DNA of 64,000 bases from Paenibacillus sp. 32352 (GCF_002042965.1 NZ_MZNT01000001.1:682001-746000), one strand, 5' to 3'. Shown: positions 26,026 through 37,710, numbered from the stretch's first letter. Program-made: numbers and translations. The notes: generated by a model not told the origin, from the letters alone.

Positions 26026-26871
26026 TTGATACCAAAACCCAGATTAAACCGGATGTTCAGCGCCCAGGGAAAATGCTTTGACGTCGCTATGGATCACGGC
26101 TTTTTCAACGAGACTTCCTTCTTGTCCGGCATCGAGAATATGAAGCAGGCGATCACGGCAGTCGTCGAAGCGGGCCCGGATTGTATCCAATTAAGCCTTG
26201 GCCAGGCTCGCCATTTACAATCGATTCCCGGTGGACGCAAGCCCGGACTTGTTTTGCGTACCGATGCGGCTAATATTTACGGTCATACGCTTCCGCGCTT
26301 TTTGTATAGCGAGTTGATCGACAAGGCCGTAGAGCACGCCCTGCGCATGGATGCGGTGGCGGTTTGCGTGAATTTACTGCTGCTTCCAGGCCAGCCGGAG
26401 CTTCACCATCAATGCGTCAAGAACGTCTCTTTGCTCAAGACGGAGTGCGAGAAATACGGCATGCCGCTTATGGTCGAACCGCTGGTCATGCTGCCTAACG
26501 AAGCAAAGGGCGGCTACATGGTAGACGGTGATATCGACAAGATTTTGCCGCTTGTCCGGCAAGCGGTGGAGCTGGGCGCAGATGTGATCAAAGCGGATCC
26601 GTGCGATCATGTGGAAGAATATCATCGCGTTATCGAGATCGCTTCCGGAATTCCCGTTCTTGTGCGGGGCGGCGGCCGGGCCGGGGATGAGGAAATCGTC
26701 AGCCGTACCGTGCAATTGATGAAGCAGGGCGCTTCCGGCATTGTATACGGCCGTAATGTCGTTCAGCACCCGAATCCGGCCGGCATGACCCGGGCCTTGA
26801 TGGCGATTGTTCATCACGGGGCTGCTGAAGCGCAAGCATTAGCTCTGCTCGCCGGGGAATCTGCAAAATAA
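26026..26871 (+). CDS. Class I (DhnA/LsrF/FbaB-type) sugar-phosphate aldolase
   Basis: A 281-residue TIM-barrel aldolase of the DeoC/FbaB/LacD group. Hallmarks are an early FDVAMDHGFF segment, a central DAVAVCVNLL strand, MPLMVEPLVM, then the probable Schiff-base lysine in GADVIKADP and the phosphate-binding loops VRGGGRAGDEE and GIVYGRNVVQHPNP. It probably cleaves a phosphorylated ketose made by the PfkB kinase of the same operon. TTG 26026 has AAGGATG upstream at normal spacing; the first ATG (26053) has none. It is the first gene of a six-gene operon. Confidence 0.8.
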   Translation: MIPKPRLNRMFSAQGKCFDVAMDHGFFNETSFLSGIENMKQAITAVVEAGPDCIQLSLGQARHLQSIPGGRKPGLVLRTDAANIYGHTLPRFLYSELIDKAVEHALRMDAVAVCVNLLLLPGQPELHHQCVKNVSLLKTECEKYGMPLMVEPLVMLPNEAKGGYMVDGDIDKILPLVRQAVELGADVIKADPCDHVEEYHRVIEIASGIPVLVRGGGRAGDEEIVSRTVQLMKQGASGIVYGRNVVQHPNPAGMTRALMAIVHHGAAEAQALALLAGESAK

Positions 26872-26887
26872 GGAGAGAAGATAGGTT

Positions 26888-28045
26888 ATGTCAAAAACGA
26901 TCATACGTTTCGGCGTCATTGGCTGCGGATTAATGGGCAAAGAATTTGCCAGCGCAGCGGCCCGCTGGTGTCATTTGGCCAATATCGATTTCGAACCCCA
27001 AATTACCGCTGTTTGCGACGCCAACATCTCAGCGACGCAATGGTTCAAGGAGCATGTGCCAAGTGTGGAGGCCGTGTATACGGATTATAAGGAGCTGCTG
27101 GCCGACCCCTCCGTTGACGCCGTATACTGCGCCGTGCCGCATCATCTGCACGCACAAATCTATGTCGATATTATAGAATCTGGCAAGCATTTGCTAGGCG
27201 AGAAGCCGTTCGGAATCGATCAGGACGCGAACCGCCTCATTCAGGAAGCTGTCCTGAAGCATCCCGATGTTATCGTACGCTGCTCTTCGGAATTTCCGTT
27301 TTTTCCGGGGGCTCAGCGAATCGTTCAGTGGGTGAAGGAGAAGAAGTTCGGTACAATTATGGAGGTGGAGGCGGGCTTCTGGCATTCCAGCGATCTGGAC
27401 CCGGGAAAACCGATGAATTGGAAAAGGCAAATCGCTTCGAACGGCGAATATGGATGTATGGGGGACTTGGGCATGCATGTCCTGCATCTGCCGATGCGTT
27501 TCGGCTGGAAGCCGAAGTCCGTTCGAGCGCTGCTGGCCAACATTATACGGCAGCGGCCGGATGCTTCGGGGAGCCCAGTTCCTTGCGAAACTTGGGACAA
27601 CGCGATTCTTGCCTGCGACGTCGAGCTGGAAGACCAGCGGTTTCCGATGGTTCTATCGACCAAACGCATCGCCCCCGGGCATGCTAACACCTGGTTTATC
27701 CGGATCGCGGGAACGGAATGTTCCGCGGAATTTACGACCAAGCATCCAAAGCAGATCACCTATTTGCCGTATACGCCGGGAGGCGTTCAGGCATGGCATG
27801 TGGAGGATGCGCCCTATCAATCGGCCTACGGCACCATTACCGGAGGCATCTTCGAGTTTGGCTTCTCGGATTCGATCCTCCAAATGTGGGCGGCCTTCTG
27901 TGATGAGTTAGCGCACGGGAAGGACGCAAGGCTCCCCTTCCACTGCGCGACGCCGGAAGAAGCAGCCGGCAGCCACAAAATCTTCACGGCGGCATTGGAG
28001 TCGAACCGGACCGGACAAACGATTCCAATTGACTGGAGGAATTGA
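26888..28045 (+). CDS. Gfo/Idh/MocA-family oxidoreductase
   Basis: A 385-residue NAD(P)-dependent dehydrogenase. The N-terminal Rossmann fold has VIGCGLMGKEFA at ~9-20, then the YCAVPHHLHA and GEKPFG motifs (~80-105), the lysine of EKP being catalytic in this family. The C-terminal alpha/beta domain includes GDLGMHVLHLPMRF with the usual D..H active-site residues. These enzymes oxidise or reduce sugars and inositols. Here it is linked to an aldolase, kinase and isomerase, so it presumably converts the incoming sugar before phosphorylation. The GGAGAG ribosome site is good. Its TGA lies at the start of the PfkB gene. Confidence 0.88.
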   Translation: MSKTIIRFGVIGCGLMGKEFASAAARWCHLANIDFEPQITAVCDANISATQWFKEHVPSVEAVYTDYKELLADPSVDAVYCAVPHHLHAQIYVDIIESGKHLLGEKPFGIDQDANRLIQEAVLKHPDVIVRCSSEFPFFPGAQRIVQWVKEKKFGTIMEVEAGFWHSSDLDPGKPMNWKRQIASNGEYGCMGDLGMHVLHLPMRFGWKPKSVRALLANIIRQRPDASGSPVPCETWDNAILACDVELEDQRFPMVLSTKRIAPGHANTWFIRIAGTECSAEFTTKHPKQITYLPYTPGGVQAWHVEDAPYQSAYGTITGGIFEFGFSDSILQMWAAFCDELAHGKDARLPFHCATPEEAAGSHKIFTAALESNRTGQTIPIDWRN

Positions 28046-28047
28046 TA

Positions 28048-29274
28048 TTGAAACCCGATGAGATGGATGTGATTGTTGCCGGACACATTTGTCTGGATAT
28101 CATCCCGGCAATGGAGGAGACGCATGCGGGAACGAGCGCTTTCCTTGCTCCGGGCAAGCTTGTCAATATCGGACCGGCAATCCTCTCTACCGGAGGCGCC
28201 GTCTCCAACACAGGTCTTGCACTTCACCGGCTCGGCGGCAAAGTGAAATTGATGGGCAAGATCGGAACCGATCCGTTCGGTGAGACAATACTGACGATAT
28301 TACGCCAGCATAGCCCGGCATTGGCTGACGGCATGATCATCGCACCTCATGAGCACAGCTCGTATTCCATCGTCATCAGCCCCCCGCATAGAGACCGCAC
28401 CTTTCTGCATTCGACGGGAGCGAACGATAGTTATTCGGCTGCGGATTTGACTCCTGCACACCTGCAAGGTGCGAGGCTGTTTCATTTTGGATATCCCCCT
28501 CTCATGCGCAAAATGTATGAAAATCAAGGAGAAGAGCTGGCCTTACTGTTAAAGAAAGCAAAGGATCACGACCTTACCGTATCTCTCGATATGGCGAGGC
28601 CCGACCCTGATTCCGCAGCAGGAAAGGTCGATTGGACCGCTGTCCTTACCCATGCGCTGCCATATGTTGATATTTTCATGCCTAGCTTCGAAGAGATTCT
28701 GTATATGCTGCAGCGAGAGAGCTTCGAGCGCCTGCTGGGGGAGGCTCCTGAAGGTAATCTGCTGTCTTACGCCGCTGACGGAGGGCTTTTGAGTGAAATG
28801 TCGGAGCAGTTATTGCAGATGGGAACAGCTATCGCTGCGATTAAGCTGGGAGAGCACGGATTGTACGTGCGAACGACATCCGATGCAGACCGTCTGAGAG
28901 CCATGGGGCCGTGTGCGCCTGAACAAGCGATCGCGGAGCATTGGCTCGGGTGTGAGATGCTGACGGCCTGCTACGAGGTGGATGCTGTGGGGACGACGGG
29001 TGCCGGCGATTGCACGATAGCGGGTTTCCTGACAGGGTTATTAAGGGGCTTGTCACTGAAAGAGTCGCTTCATGCCGCAGTCGGGGCCGGTGCGTTCAAT
29101 GTAGAGCGGGCGGATGCGACAAGCGGGATTCCGAGCTGGCAAGAGGTCTGGGAGCGAATCGGCCGGGGATGGGCCAAGCACGGGATGAAGCTAGATCTAA
29201 CTGGATGGAGCCTGCTGGAGCCTGGATTATGGGTCGGCCCGCACCATCAATTCTATGTTGAAGGGCAGGAATGA
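28048..29274 (+). CDS. PfkB-family carbohydrate kinase
   Basis: About 408 residues of ribokinase/PfkB fold. N-terminal VAGHICLDIIPAM and STGGAVSNTGLALHRLGGKVKLMGKIGTD are present. The C-terminal signature DAVGTTGAGDCTIAGFLTGLLRG carries the catalytic aspartate (~AGDC). It is longer than typical members by an extension after ~residue 340. Expected to phosphorylate the sugar that the aldolase then cleaves. TTG 28048 has GGAGG at eight bases; TTG 28042 is too close to it, and ATG 28060/28066 lack a site. The start region follows the preceding stop directly, so translation is probably coupled. Confidence 0.87.
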   Translation: MKPDEMDVIVAGHICLDIIPAMEETHAGTSAFLAPGKLVNIGPAILSTGGAVSNTGLALHRLGGKVKLMGKIGTDPFGETILTILRQHSPALADGMIIAPHEHSSYSIVISPPHRDRTFLHSTGANDSYSAADLTPAHLQGARLFHFGYPPLMRKMYENQGEELALLLKKAKDHDLTVSLDMARPDPDSAAGKVDWTAVLTHALPYVDIFMPSFEEILYMLQRESFERLLGEAPEGNLLSYAADGGLLSEMSEQLLQMGTAIAAIKLGEHGLYVRTTSDADRLRAMGPCAPEQAIAEHWLGCEMLTACYEVDAVGTTGAGDCTIAGFLTGLLRGLSLKESLHAAVGAGAFNVERADATSGIPSWQEVWERIGRGWAKHGMKLDLTGWSLLEPGLWVGPHHQFYVEGQE

Positions 29275-30884
<1,610 letters not shown>

Positions 30885-30905
30885 AGAAAAGTTACGGGGG
30901 TTCAC

Positions 30906-31673
30906 ATGTCACAGTCGCATAATCAAGTAAACCAACGCCAACAGCAAATTTTGGATCGGATGGCTCTGACCGGCGAGGTAAAAATCGCCGAGCTGAAGGA
31001 GATGTTCGATGTTACCGAAATGACCTTGCGTAGGGACATGGAAAAGCTGGAGCAGTGGGGGCATATAAAGCGCACCTTCGGTGGGGCAATCCTGCTCGGC
31101 AAGGATATCGAGCTGCAGGAGCGTATCGGCGTCTTGATCGAGGAGAAGATGCGAATCGGCAGGCGTGCGGCTGAGCTAGTGCAGCCCGGAGATTCGATCT
31201 TTCTCGATGGAGGCTCGACGACTCTGCAGGTGGCGCGATGCTTGGCGCCGGACCGCAATATGACCGTCGTTACCAACGCGCTGAATATCGCCGCCGAGCT
31301 TCGAGGGAAGCGGATTCCGACTATTATCGTCGGCGGCATGATGCTGGATGCGACGGATACTCTGATCGGCCCCGTTGCAGCCAACGCGCTGTCGACCATG
31401 GCGTTCGACCGGGCGTTCATCGGAGCAACGGGGATGGCTGTCAAGCATGGCTTCAGTAATTCCAATATGTACGAGACAGAGATTAAGCGTATCGCTATCG
31501 CACAGTCGGCTGAAGTGAATATTGTCATGGACCATACCAAGTTCGGCAAGCAGGACTTGTTCTCCTTCGCGGCTTTGAATGCTGTGAACAGGCTGATAAC
31601 GGATAGCCTCCCTGACCGGGAGCTGAGCGACGCTTTGCTGGAAGCGTCCGTTGAGGTAGTGGCTGACGCCTAA
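30906..31673 (+). CDS. DeoR-family transcriptional regulator
   Basis: A 255-residue DeoR/GlpR-type repressor. An N-terminal winged helix-turn-helix (RQQQILDRMALTGEVKIAEL...VTEMTLRRDMEKLEQWG) is followed by a sugar-phosphate-binding DeoRC domain with the FLDGGSTTLQVARCL and IIVGGMMLDATDT segments. It closes the operon and probably represses it by binding the palindromes at 25943-26000, released by a phosphorylated sugar intermediate. ATG 30906 follows GGGGGTT. An overlapping strand shadow has no support. Confidence 0.9.
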   Translation: MSQSHNQVNQRQQQILDRMALTGEVKIAELKEMFDVTEMTLRRDMEKLEQWGHIKRTFGGAILLGKDIELQERIGVLIEEKMRIGRRAAELVQPGDSIFLDGGSTTLQVARCLAPDRNMTVVTNALNIAAELRGKRIPTIIVGGMMLDATDTLIGPVAANALSTMAFDRAFIGATGMAVKHGFSNSNMYETEIKRIAIAQSAEVNIVMDHTKFGKQDLFSFAALNAVNRLITDSLPDRELSDALLEASVEVVADA

Positions 31674-31702
31674 AGTCAAGTGTATTATAAATCCGAAAGC
31701 TC

Positions 31703-31755
31703 AAGCGGGCCGTCCTGATGTCATCACAGATGACAGGACTACCCGCTTATTTTAT
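31703..31755 (+). terminator. Long hairpin terminator of the sugar operon
   Basis: AAGCGGG (31703-31709) pairs with CCCGCTT (31742-31748), extended inside by GTCCTG/CAGGAC, followed by ATTTTAT. Confidence 0.85.
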
Positions 31756-31978
31756 ACCTATTATTTAAACTCACCCAAATAACGCTGACGACTACACAGA
31801 TGCAGTGCCGCTTATGGTAGGTAGGGCCTTAAAATGCGGTTTGAAATTTGACTTTCCTCGGTAAATCCCCGGTTTATCGCAAAATCGGAACCTGAAAAAC
31901 AGTATTCGAACTATCCAATCCGCCGAAATTTCTTTATGGTGAAAGGGAAAACCATCATGAAGAAAGGGGCCGTTACAT
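31756..31978 (+). promoter_or_regulatory. Leader region of the first CUT1 transporter operon
   Basis: About 220 bases without a gene. A TTGACT at 31848-31853 is a reasonable -35, but the downstream -10 is poor (a TTTATC at 19-bp spacing). A CGGTAAATCCCCGG-type imperfect repeat lies at about 31860-31875. AAAGGGG at 31962-31968 serves the TTG start at 31979. Confidence 0.35.
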
Positions 31979-32890
31979 TTGACAGGGTTTATCGAGGAAA
32001 TTGTAAAAAAACGCCAGCTCTATTTACTGGCCTTGCCGGGCATTATTTTTTTGGCCATCTTCTCGTATATTCCGATGTTCGGGCATCTCATAGCGTTTGA
32101 ACGCTTTCAGCCTGTGAAGGGAATATGGGGCAGCCCTTGGGTAGGGCTGGACAATTTTAAGTTTTTTTTCGGAGGGAGCGATTGGCTGCGGGTCACCTTC
32201 AATACGGTGTACTTGAATCTGTTATTCCTCCTCTTCGGGATCGGCTTTGCCATCGTGCTCGCCATTCTGATCAATGAAATTCGCTCGGTCATCGTCAAGA
32301 AGCTCAGCCAATCACTGATATTTCTTCCATATTTCATCTCCTGGCTGGTCGTCAGCCTGATGATGCTCGCCTTTATGAGCACCGACGGTATTTTGAACAA
32401 CGGACTGAAGCAGATCGGGATTGGCGGGATCAACTGGTACCAGAATGCCAAACTGTGGCCGTTTATTTTAACCTTGGTCTACGTCTGGAAATTCGCGGGC
32501 TATTACTCGATTATATTTTTGGCGGCGATCGTCGGCATTTCTTCGGAATATTACGAATCGGCAAGGATCGACGGGGCGACCCGGTTCCAGCAAATCGTTT
32601 TTATTACGATTCCATCGATCCGTTCTGTAATTGTTGTCCTGCTGCTGCTCGGAGTCGGAAGAATTTTCTTCGGCGATTTCGGGATGATCTACGGCATCGT
32701 CGGGGACAACTCCATTTTGTATCCGACCACGGATGTGATCGATACGTATTCGTTCCGCGCGCTGCGCCAGCTGGGCAACTTCGGCATGTCTTCCGCCGTC
32801 GTTCTGTATCAATCCGTTATGGGCTTGGCGGCCATTTTGATCTTTAACAAAATCGCTAAAAAAATCGACCGCGAGTCGAGCTTATTTTAG
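31979..32890 (+). CDS. CUT1 sugar ABC transporter permease (LplB-type)
   Basis: A 303-residue polytopic permease with about six membrane helices. The first is at ~13-33 (YLLALPGIIFLAIFSYIPMFG). The cytoplasmic EAA loop, which contacts the ATPase, reads YYESARIDGATRFQQIVFITIP. No ATPase gene is in the operon, as usual for CUT1 systems that share an MsmX-type ATPase. TTG 31979 follows AAAGGGG and is the only start fitting the family N-terminus. It is followed at 9 bases by its partner permease and then the binding lipoprotein. Confidence 0.88.
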   Translation: MTGFIEEIVKKRQLYLLALPGIIFLAIFSYIPMFGHLIAFERFQPVKGIWGSPWVGLDNFKFFFGGSDWLRVTFNTVYLNLLFLLFGIGFAIVLAILINEIRSVIVKKLSQSLIFLPYFISWLVVSLMMLAFMSTDGILNNGLKQIGIGGINWYQNAKLWPFILTLVYVWKFAGYYSIIFLAAIVGISSEYYESARIDGATRFQQIVFITIPSIRSVIVVLLLLGVGRIFFGDFGMIYGIVGDNSILYPTTDVIDTYSFRALRQLGNFGMSSAVVLYQSVMGLAAILIFNKIAKKIDRESSLF

Positions 32891-32898
32891 GAGGGCTT

Positions 32899-33828
32899 AT
32901 GGAACATACCGCTGTGGCTTTACCTGGAAAACGCGCTCGAACCCGAATCCGGGAAGACCAGTCCTGGGGGGAGAAATTATTCGTAGTCCTCATCTACGCC
33001 GTCGTTATTTTGTTCAGTCTGGTGTGCGTCATTCCGTTCTGGATCGTGCTGGCGGATTCGTTCGCTTCCGAGACGAGCTTTTTGCAGCATGGCTATCAGC
33101 TTCTTCCGAGTGAATGGAGTCTCGATGCATATATATATTTGCTGCAAGGGGAGCAATTTATTTCCAGCTACAAAAATTCACTGATCGTCACCGTCGTCGG
33201 AACGGTACTGGCCGTCCTCATGACGTCGATGTTCGCTTATGTGCTTGCCCATCCGATGGTGAAATACCGCCATATTTTATCCTTTCTGACGTATCTGGCG
33301 ATGGTGTTGGGCGGCGGGCTAGTCGGCTTCTACATCATGGTGGCGAATTGGCTGCATTTGAAGGATTCCTTGTGGGCACTGATTCTTCCTTATTTGTTAA
33401 ATCCATTCTATGCCTTTATTCTCGTTGCGTTCTATAAATCGCTTCCATATGAAATCAACGAGGCGGCGACGATCGACGGAGCGGGGGAGATGAGGCTGTT
33501 TTATACGATCATCATTCCGATATCCACGCCGGTCATTGCGACAGTCTCACTCTTCTATGCGATTCAATATTGGAATGACTGGTATTTGTCGCTCTTATTC
33601 ATTGACAATCACAAGCTGCATCCCTTGCAGTTAATGATTCGCCAGTTACTTTCCAATCTCAATGTATCCGCTTACGTAGGGGGCGGGGCGAGCTACCAGG
33701 TGACGGCGCCGACAAATGCCATTCAGCTGGCGATTGTCTGCCTTACCATCGGACCGATCGTCTTCCTCTATCCGCTGCTGCAAAAGTATTTCGTAAAAGG
33801 CATTACCATTGGGGCCGTCAAAGGCTAA
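32899..33828 (+). CDS. CUT1 sugar ABC transporter permease (YtcP-type)
   Basis: A 309-residue permease with six predicted helices. The first is at ~30-52 (FVVLIYAVVILFSLVCVIPFWIVL). The EAA loop reads YEINEAATIDGAGEMRLFYTIIIP near 185-205. The C-terminus ends in FVKGITIGAVKG, a signature ending of Paenibacillus CUT1 permeases. An AGGAGGG site lies just upstream. It forms the heterodimer with the preceding permease. Confidence 0.9.
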   Translation: MEHTAVALPGKRARTRIREDQSWGEKLFVVLIYAVVILFSLVCVIPFWIVLADSFASETSFLQHGYQLLPSEWSLDAYIYLLQGEQFISSYKNSLIVTVVGTVLAVLMTSMFAYVLAHPMVKYRHILSFLTYLAMVLGGGLVGFYIMVANWLHLKDSLWALILPYLLNPFYAFILVAFYKSLPYEINEAATIDGAGEMRLFYTIIIPISTPVIATVSLFYAIQYWNDWYLSLLFIDNHKLHPLQLMIRQLLSNLNVSAYVGGGASYQVTAPTNAIQLAIVCLTIGPIVFLYPLLQKYFVKGITIGAVKG

Positions 33829-33857
33829 TTCAACGATACATAGGAGGTCATTTGCAC

Positions 33858-35414
33858 ATGAACAAGAAAAAAACGACCGGCGCAGCCGCAGCCATGCTTT
33901 TGCTTACAGCTCTGTTGATGGCATGTACGAACAGCGGAGCGGAGCTTTCCGACACGGCCAAGAAAGCCGATAATACGGGAGATGGGAAAAAGCAAGAGCC
34001 AGTGACACTGAAAATCATGGTCCCGGGCGACCGCCCCAAGGATTTCGATGAGGTCATCCAGGAGGCGGAGAAGCGAATGGCCAACTCCGTTAACGTCAAA
34101 TTGGATGTGGTCTTCGTACCGTGGGCCGACCTGGCGCAAAAAACGCAGGTTACCCTCTCGTCCGGCGAAGAGATCGATTTGATCTTCGATGCACCGTGGC
34201 TGCATCTTACACAGCAAATCGCTGCAGGCAGCTACGCGCCGTTGGACGATCTGCTCCGGCAGTACGGACCGACGATTTTAAAGAACCGTCCGCAGCAGAT
34301 GTGGGACGCCAACAAATTCGACGGAAAAATTATGGGTATCCCGAACGGAAATTCCTTCCTGCAGGGCCGCGTTTACTACGTGCGAAAAGATTTGCGTGAG
34401 CAGTTGAATATCCCGCCGATCAAGACCTATGACGAGCTGATCCGCTTCGCCTATGCCGTCAGAGACGGAGTTCCTAACATCACACCGTTCATTCCGGCCG
34501 GCCAGGACGTGAAGAAAGGATTGTCGGAGGGCGCATTCCGTCATTATTGGGCAGATAATAAGGAGAATATCGCCCCGAGCCCGGCGCTTTCGGAATCGCT
34601 CGTCTTGTATACCAAAAATAACGACGGAAAAATTTACAATCTATTCGATCAGATGGAGCCCATGGTCTGGTCCTGGATTCAAAACGCCCGCAAGCTGTAT
34701 CAGGATAAGATCATCAGCCAGGATGTTCTGGCGATCAAGGACGAAGCCGAGCTGCTCAAGCAGGGCAAGGCGGCCATCATTGCCAGCAATGATTTCGGAG
34801 TGAGGGACGACGTGCAGAAAGCGTTGAAAAACGCTAACCCCAAAGCGGAATTGGAAGCGGTGACTTTCATGAATTTGGAAAAAGGCGCCATGGTGACGAA
34901 TTCCCTTCAATACAACTTCATTTCCGTTCCCGTCGTCAGCAAGCATAAGGAGCGTGCCATCCAATTCCTCGAATGGGCCAATCAGAAGGAAAATTATGAT
35001 TTGCTGGTGTACGGGATTAAGGATAAAAACTGGGAAGCCGTCGGGGACGACCAGTACAAATTCGAAGGCGACGGTTACAAATGGTTCCCGTTCGTATGGG
35101 TTTGGAATCCAACGACCGACAGGCAGGATGCGAGCCAGGACGAGGAGACGAAAAGGCTGAACAAGTGGACCTCCGATGCAAGCAACTTCAAGATCGACAA
35201 GCTGTCTGGATTTACATTCAACAACGCAGCAGTCAGCAATGAAATCTCGCAATACGTTAGTATCGAAGCCAAATACTACTCAGCCTTGTTCAACGGCGTG
35301 GTAGATCCTGAAACCTACTGGTCCAAATTCAAAGCGGAGGCTGCACCGCTAGCCAAGAAAATTCAATTGGAAGAGCAAAAGCAGATCGACGCATTTCTTG
35401 CTGGCAAAAAATAG
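33858..35414 (+). CDS. Sugar-binding lipoprotein of CUT1 ABC transporter
   Basis: A 518-residue extracellular solute-binding protein. The lipoprotein signal ends at LLMAC (lipidated Cys at ~residue 22), then a charged linker and the type 1 binding-protein fold (VTLKIMVPGDRPKDFDE...). Large oligosaccharide binders of this class commonly exceed 500 residues. ATG 33858 is 10 bases from TAGGAGG; TTG 33852 is too close. It completes the importer with the two permeases. Ligand unknown, probably an oligosaccharide released by the secreted enzymes downstream. Confidence 0.9.
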   Translation: MNKKKTTGAAAAMLLLTALLMACTNSGAELSDTAKKADNTGDGKKQEPVTLKIMVPGDRPKDFDEVIQEAEKRMANSVNVKLDVVFVPWADLAQKTQVTLSSGEEIDLIFDAPWLHLTQQIAAGSYAPLDDLLRQYGPTILKNRPQQMWDANKFDGKIMGIPNGNSFLQGRVYYVRKDLREQLNIPPIKTYDELIRFAYAVRDGVPNITPFIPAGQDVKKGLSEGAFRHYWADNKENIAPSPALSESLVLYTKNNDGKIYNLFDQMEPMVWSWIQNARKLYQDKIISQDVLAIKDEAELLKQGKAAIIASNDFGVRDDVQKALKNANPKAELEAVTFMNLEKGAMVTNSLQYNFISVPVVSKHKERAIQFLEWANQKENYDLLVYGIKDKNWEAVGDDQYKFEGDGYKWFPFVWVWNPTTDRQDASQDEETKRLNKWTSDASNFKIDKLSGFTFNNAAVSNEISQYVSIEAKYYSALFNGVVDPETYWSKFKAEAAPLAKKIQLEEQKQIDAFLAGKK

Positions 35415-35484
35415 CGGGACGCTTCATCAAATACGAGAATTTGTGCTTTAATGAATAGGAAAAAAGAAATGAAGGGGAATAAGA

Positions 35485-37710
35485 ATGCTGCGATTACGGC
35501 CTGAAAAAACATACCTTCGTAACGTTTTGAATATGGGAATTTTGTTTACGGTGATCATTCTCATCTTCTCCTATTTATTAAGGCAGCAATATGCCAAGCA
35601 AGCTTATGACGACATAAACCATTTGATGGAAATCAAGACGGACAGTCTGAGCCAAGGCTTCGAGTACCAGCTGGATCATCTTCGTTCTTACGCCTTAAGC
35701 ATGTATCAGGATCCGGACATCTTCAACTGGCTGATGTCCGATCTTAACGATCCTTTGGCTGCGGCTTCGTCCTTTAAATCGGTTTCGAAATTCATGAGCC
35801 TGCAGTCGTATATTGGAACGACCTATCTGGTGAACACCAAAACGCAGCGGGTAATCGACTCCAAGGAAGGCATCCATACGTTTGCCGAATTTTCGGATCA
35901 GAAGATGCTGGCACGCATTAGCAGCCAGCCTCCGATGACTTTAAGATTTTTCGATCATACGCTCGGAGACGAGTCCTTTCTGGCCTTGATCGTGCCTGCG
36001 AACCGCTCCCAAATCGCAAGCCAAGGATATCTGGTCATTTTATTGAACAAAAGCCTGCTCGAAACCTATTTGCTGCAAAATCTGAACGATCCCGCCACTG
36101 GCATCGTCATTACCGACAGCGAGCAGAACGTCATTCTTGGCAGCTCCGGCGCGTTCCGCGAGAAGCAGATGCTGCGTCAAAACTCGGCTAACCATCAATT
36201 CGTAGTTGAAGGCAATGTCTTTCTAATCCATTCCCATGCCTTTAAATTAGAGGACTGGACGCTGTATTCCACCGTCCGACTGAAAGACATCAGCGGCAAA
36301 ATCGACCGAATCCAAATGGAAATACTGGGGATGTGCCTTTTCCTGCTGCTGCTGCTTTCCGGGCTTACCTACTGGAATTCACGACGCCATTTCCTGCCGT
36401 TCAGTCAATTGGCGAGCCAGATCAGGCAGACGGTTGCCACGGCCGTGTCCGTCCCCGAACCCAGCCGAAATACGGAATTCGCCATCATCAAATCGGGTCT
36501 AGACCATATGGTCAAAACCGTAGAAGAGATGAACCACATCATAAGAAACCATCAGGAAGTGGTCAAGAACGAATTTTTGCGGCAATGGCTGCTGCAGGGG
36601 ACCTACCATGAATCCTTCCTGGAAAATAAAAGCATGAAGCTGCTGCTCTTTCCTGAACTATATTTGGCCGTTCTGCGTATTAACCGGTTCAAGTCTTTCT
36701 CGGACCGCTATTCCTACGCTTCGAGGAAGCTTCTTCTGTATGCAATGGGCAATATTACAAGTGAAGTGATGGGGAGGCACGGCTTTGCTATCGAGAATGT
36801 GGACGTGGGCAGCGATCATTTGGTCGTGTTTATCGGCGGTGGAAAGCAGGAGAGGACTCCGCTCCAGGCACTGAATGAAGCGCGGGAAGAGATCGGCCGC
36901 TGGCTGCAAATTCGGGTTACCGCAGCAATTAGCGGCAGAACGCCCAAGGAGGGCAATATGCGCAGCCTGTATGACCGTATTTACGACCTGACTTTGCTGG
37001 GATTTTTCAACGAGAAGGACAGCGTGTATGTAGAAGAAGATATGCCGGATTACTGGCCGAAGCCGCAGTCGGGGCTCGACGAGAAGCTGGTTCAGGAGCT
37101 GATCCAGGCCGTTCGCAAATCCCGGAAGGATCAGGTTCAAGAGCTATTGGACGCGATCTTCGCCGAGCTTCACCATTTGTCCTATGCGGAATGCCAGTTT
37201 CAGCTGAAGCTGCTGTTTTTCTATATTTTCAAAGCTTTCAATAAAGTGATGCTCGATCAGGAGCTGGGCGGGGTGGACTTATTACGAAGATTCGACACCT
37301 TAGCCGATGTGAAGGAATGGATCTGCCAGCAGCTTGCCGGTATTATTGACAGCATTGCCATCAAGCATTCCAATTCAAACCGGAAGGAAGAATTGGCTGC
37401 GGAAATTTTTGATTATGTCAAACAGCATCTTCAGGATCCGATGCTTTCTTTGGAGGGGATTGCGGATTATTTGATGCTTTCCGTCAGCTACGTCCGATTG
37501 GTATTCAAAGAGACCTACTTGATTACACTTTCCGATTTCATACACCAGGAACGGCTGGAGCAGGCCAAGCAATTGCTTGTTTCCACAGATTGGCCAGTGC
37601 TTCACATTGCGGAACGATCCGGGTTTCAATCGAAAACGACGTTTTTTACTTCATTCAAAAAGTATACGGGCTTAACACCGAACCAATATCGAGAGCAAAA
37701 GAGCGAATAA
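35485..37710 (+). CDS. Membrane-bound AraC-family regulator with extracellular sensor
   Basis: A 741-residue one-component regulator. Membrane helix 1 is at ~14-32 and helix 2 at ~275-297 (LGMCLFLLLLLSGLTYW). They bracket a ~240-residue extracellular Cache-like domain. A long cytoplasmic linker leads to a C-terminal AraC DNA-binding pair of helix-turn-helices (~640-738; LSLEGIADYLMLSVSYVRLVF, then VLHIAERSGFQSKTTFFTSFKKYTGLTPNQYR). Such proteins sense external oligosaccharides and activate adjacent importers and hydrolases. ATG 35485 has AGGGG upstream. It sits between the first importer and the 1127-residue secreted protein, so these are its likely targets. Confidence 0.88.
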   Translation: MLRLRPEKTYLRNVLNMGILFTVIILIFSYLLRQQYAKQAYDDINHLMEIKTDSLSQGFEYQLDHLRSYALSMYQDPDIFNWLMSDLNDPLAAASSFKSVSKFMSLQSYIGTTYLVNTKTQRVIDSKEGIHTFAEFSDQKMLARISSQPPMTLRFFDHTLGDESFLALIVPANRSQIASQGYLVILLNKSLLETYLLQNLNDPATGIVITDSEQNVILGSSGAFREKQMLRQNSANHQFVVEGNVFLIHSHAFKLEDWTLYSTVRLKDISGKIDRIQMEILGMCLFLLLLLSGLTYWNSRRHFLPFSQLASQIRQTVATAVSVPEPSRNTEFAIIKSGLDHMVKTVEEMNHIIRNHQEVVKNEFLRQWLLQGTYHESFLENKSMKLLLFPELYLAVLRINRFKSFSDRYSYASRKLLLYAMGNITSEVMGRHGFAIENVDVGSDHLVVFIGGGKQERTPLQALNEAREEIGRWLQIRVTAAISGRTPKEGNMRSLYDRIYDLTLLGFFNEKDSVYVEEDMPDYWPKPQSGLDEKLVQELIQAVRKSRKDQVQELLDAIFAELHHLSYAECQFQLKLLFFYIFKAFNKVMLDQELGGVDLLRRFDTLADVKEWICQQLAGIIDSIAIKHSNSNRKEELAAEIFDYVKQHLQDPMLSLEGIADYLMLSVSYVRLVFKETYLITLSDFIHQERLEQAKQLLVSTDWPVLHIAERSGFQSKTTFFTSFKKYTGLTPNQYREQKSE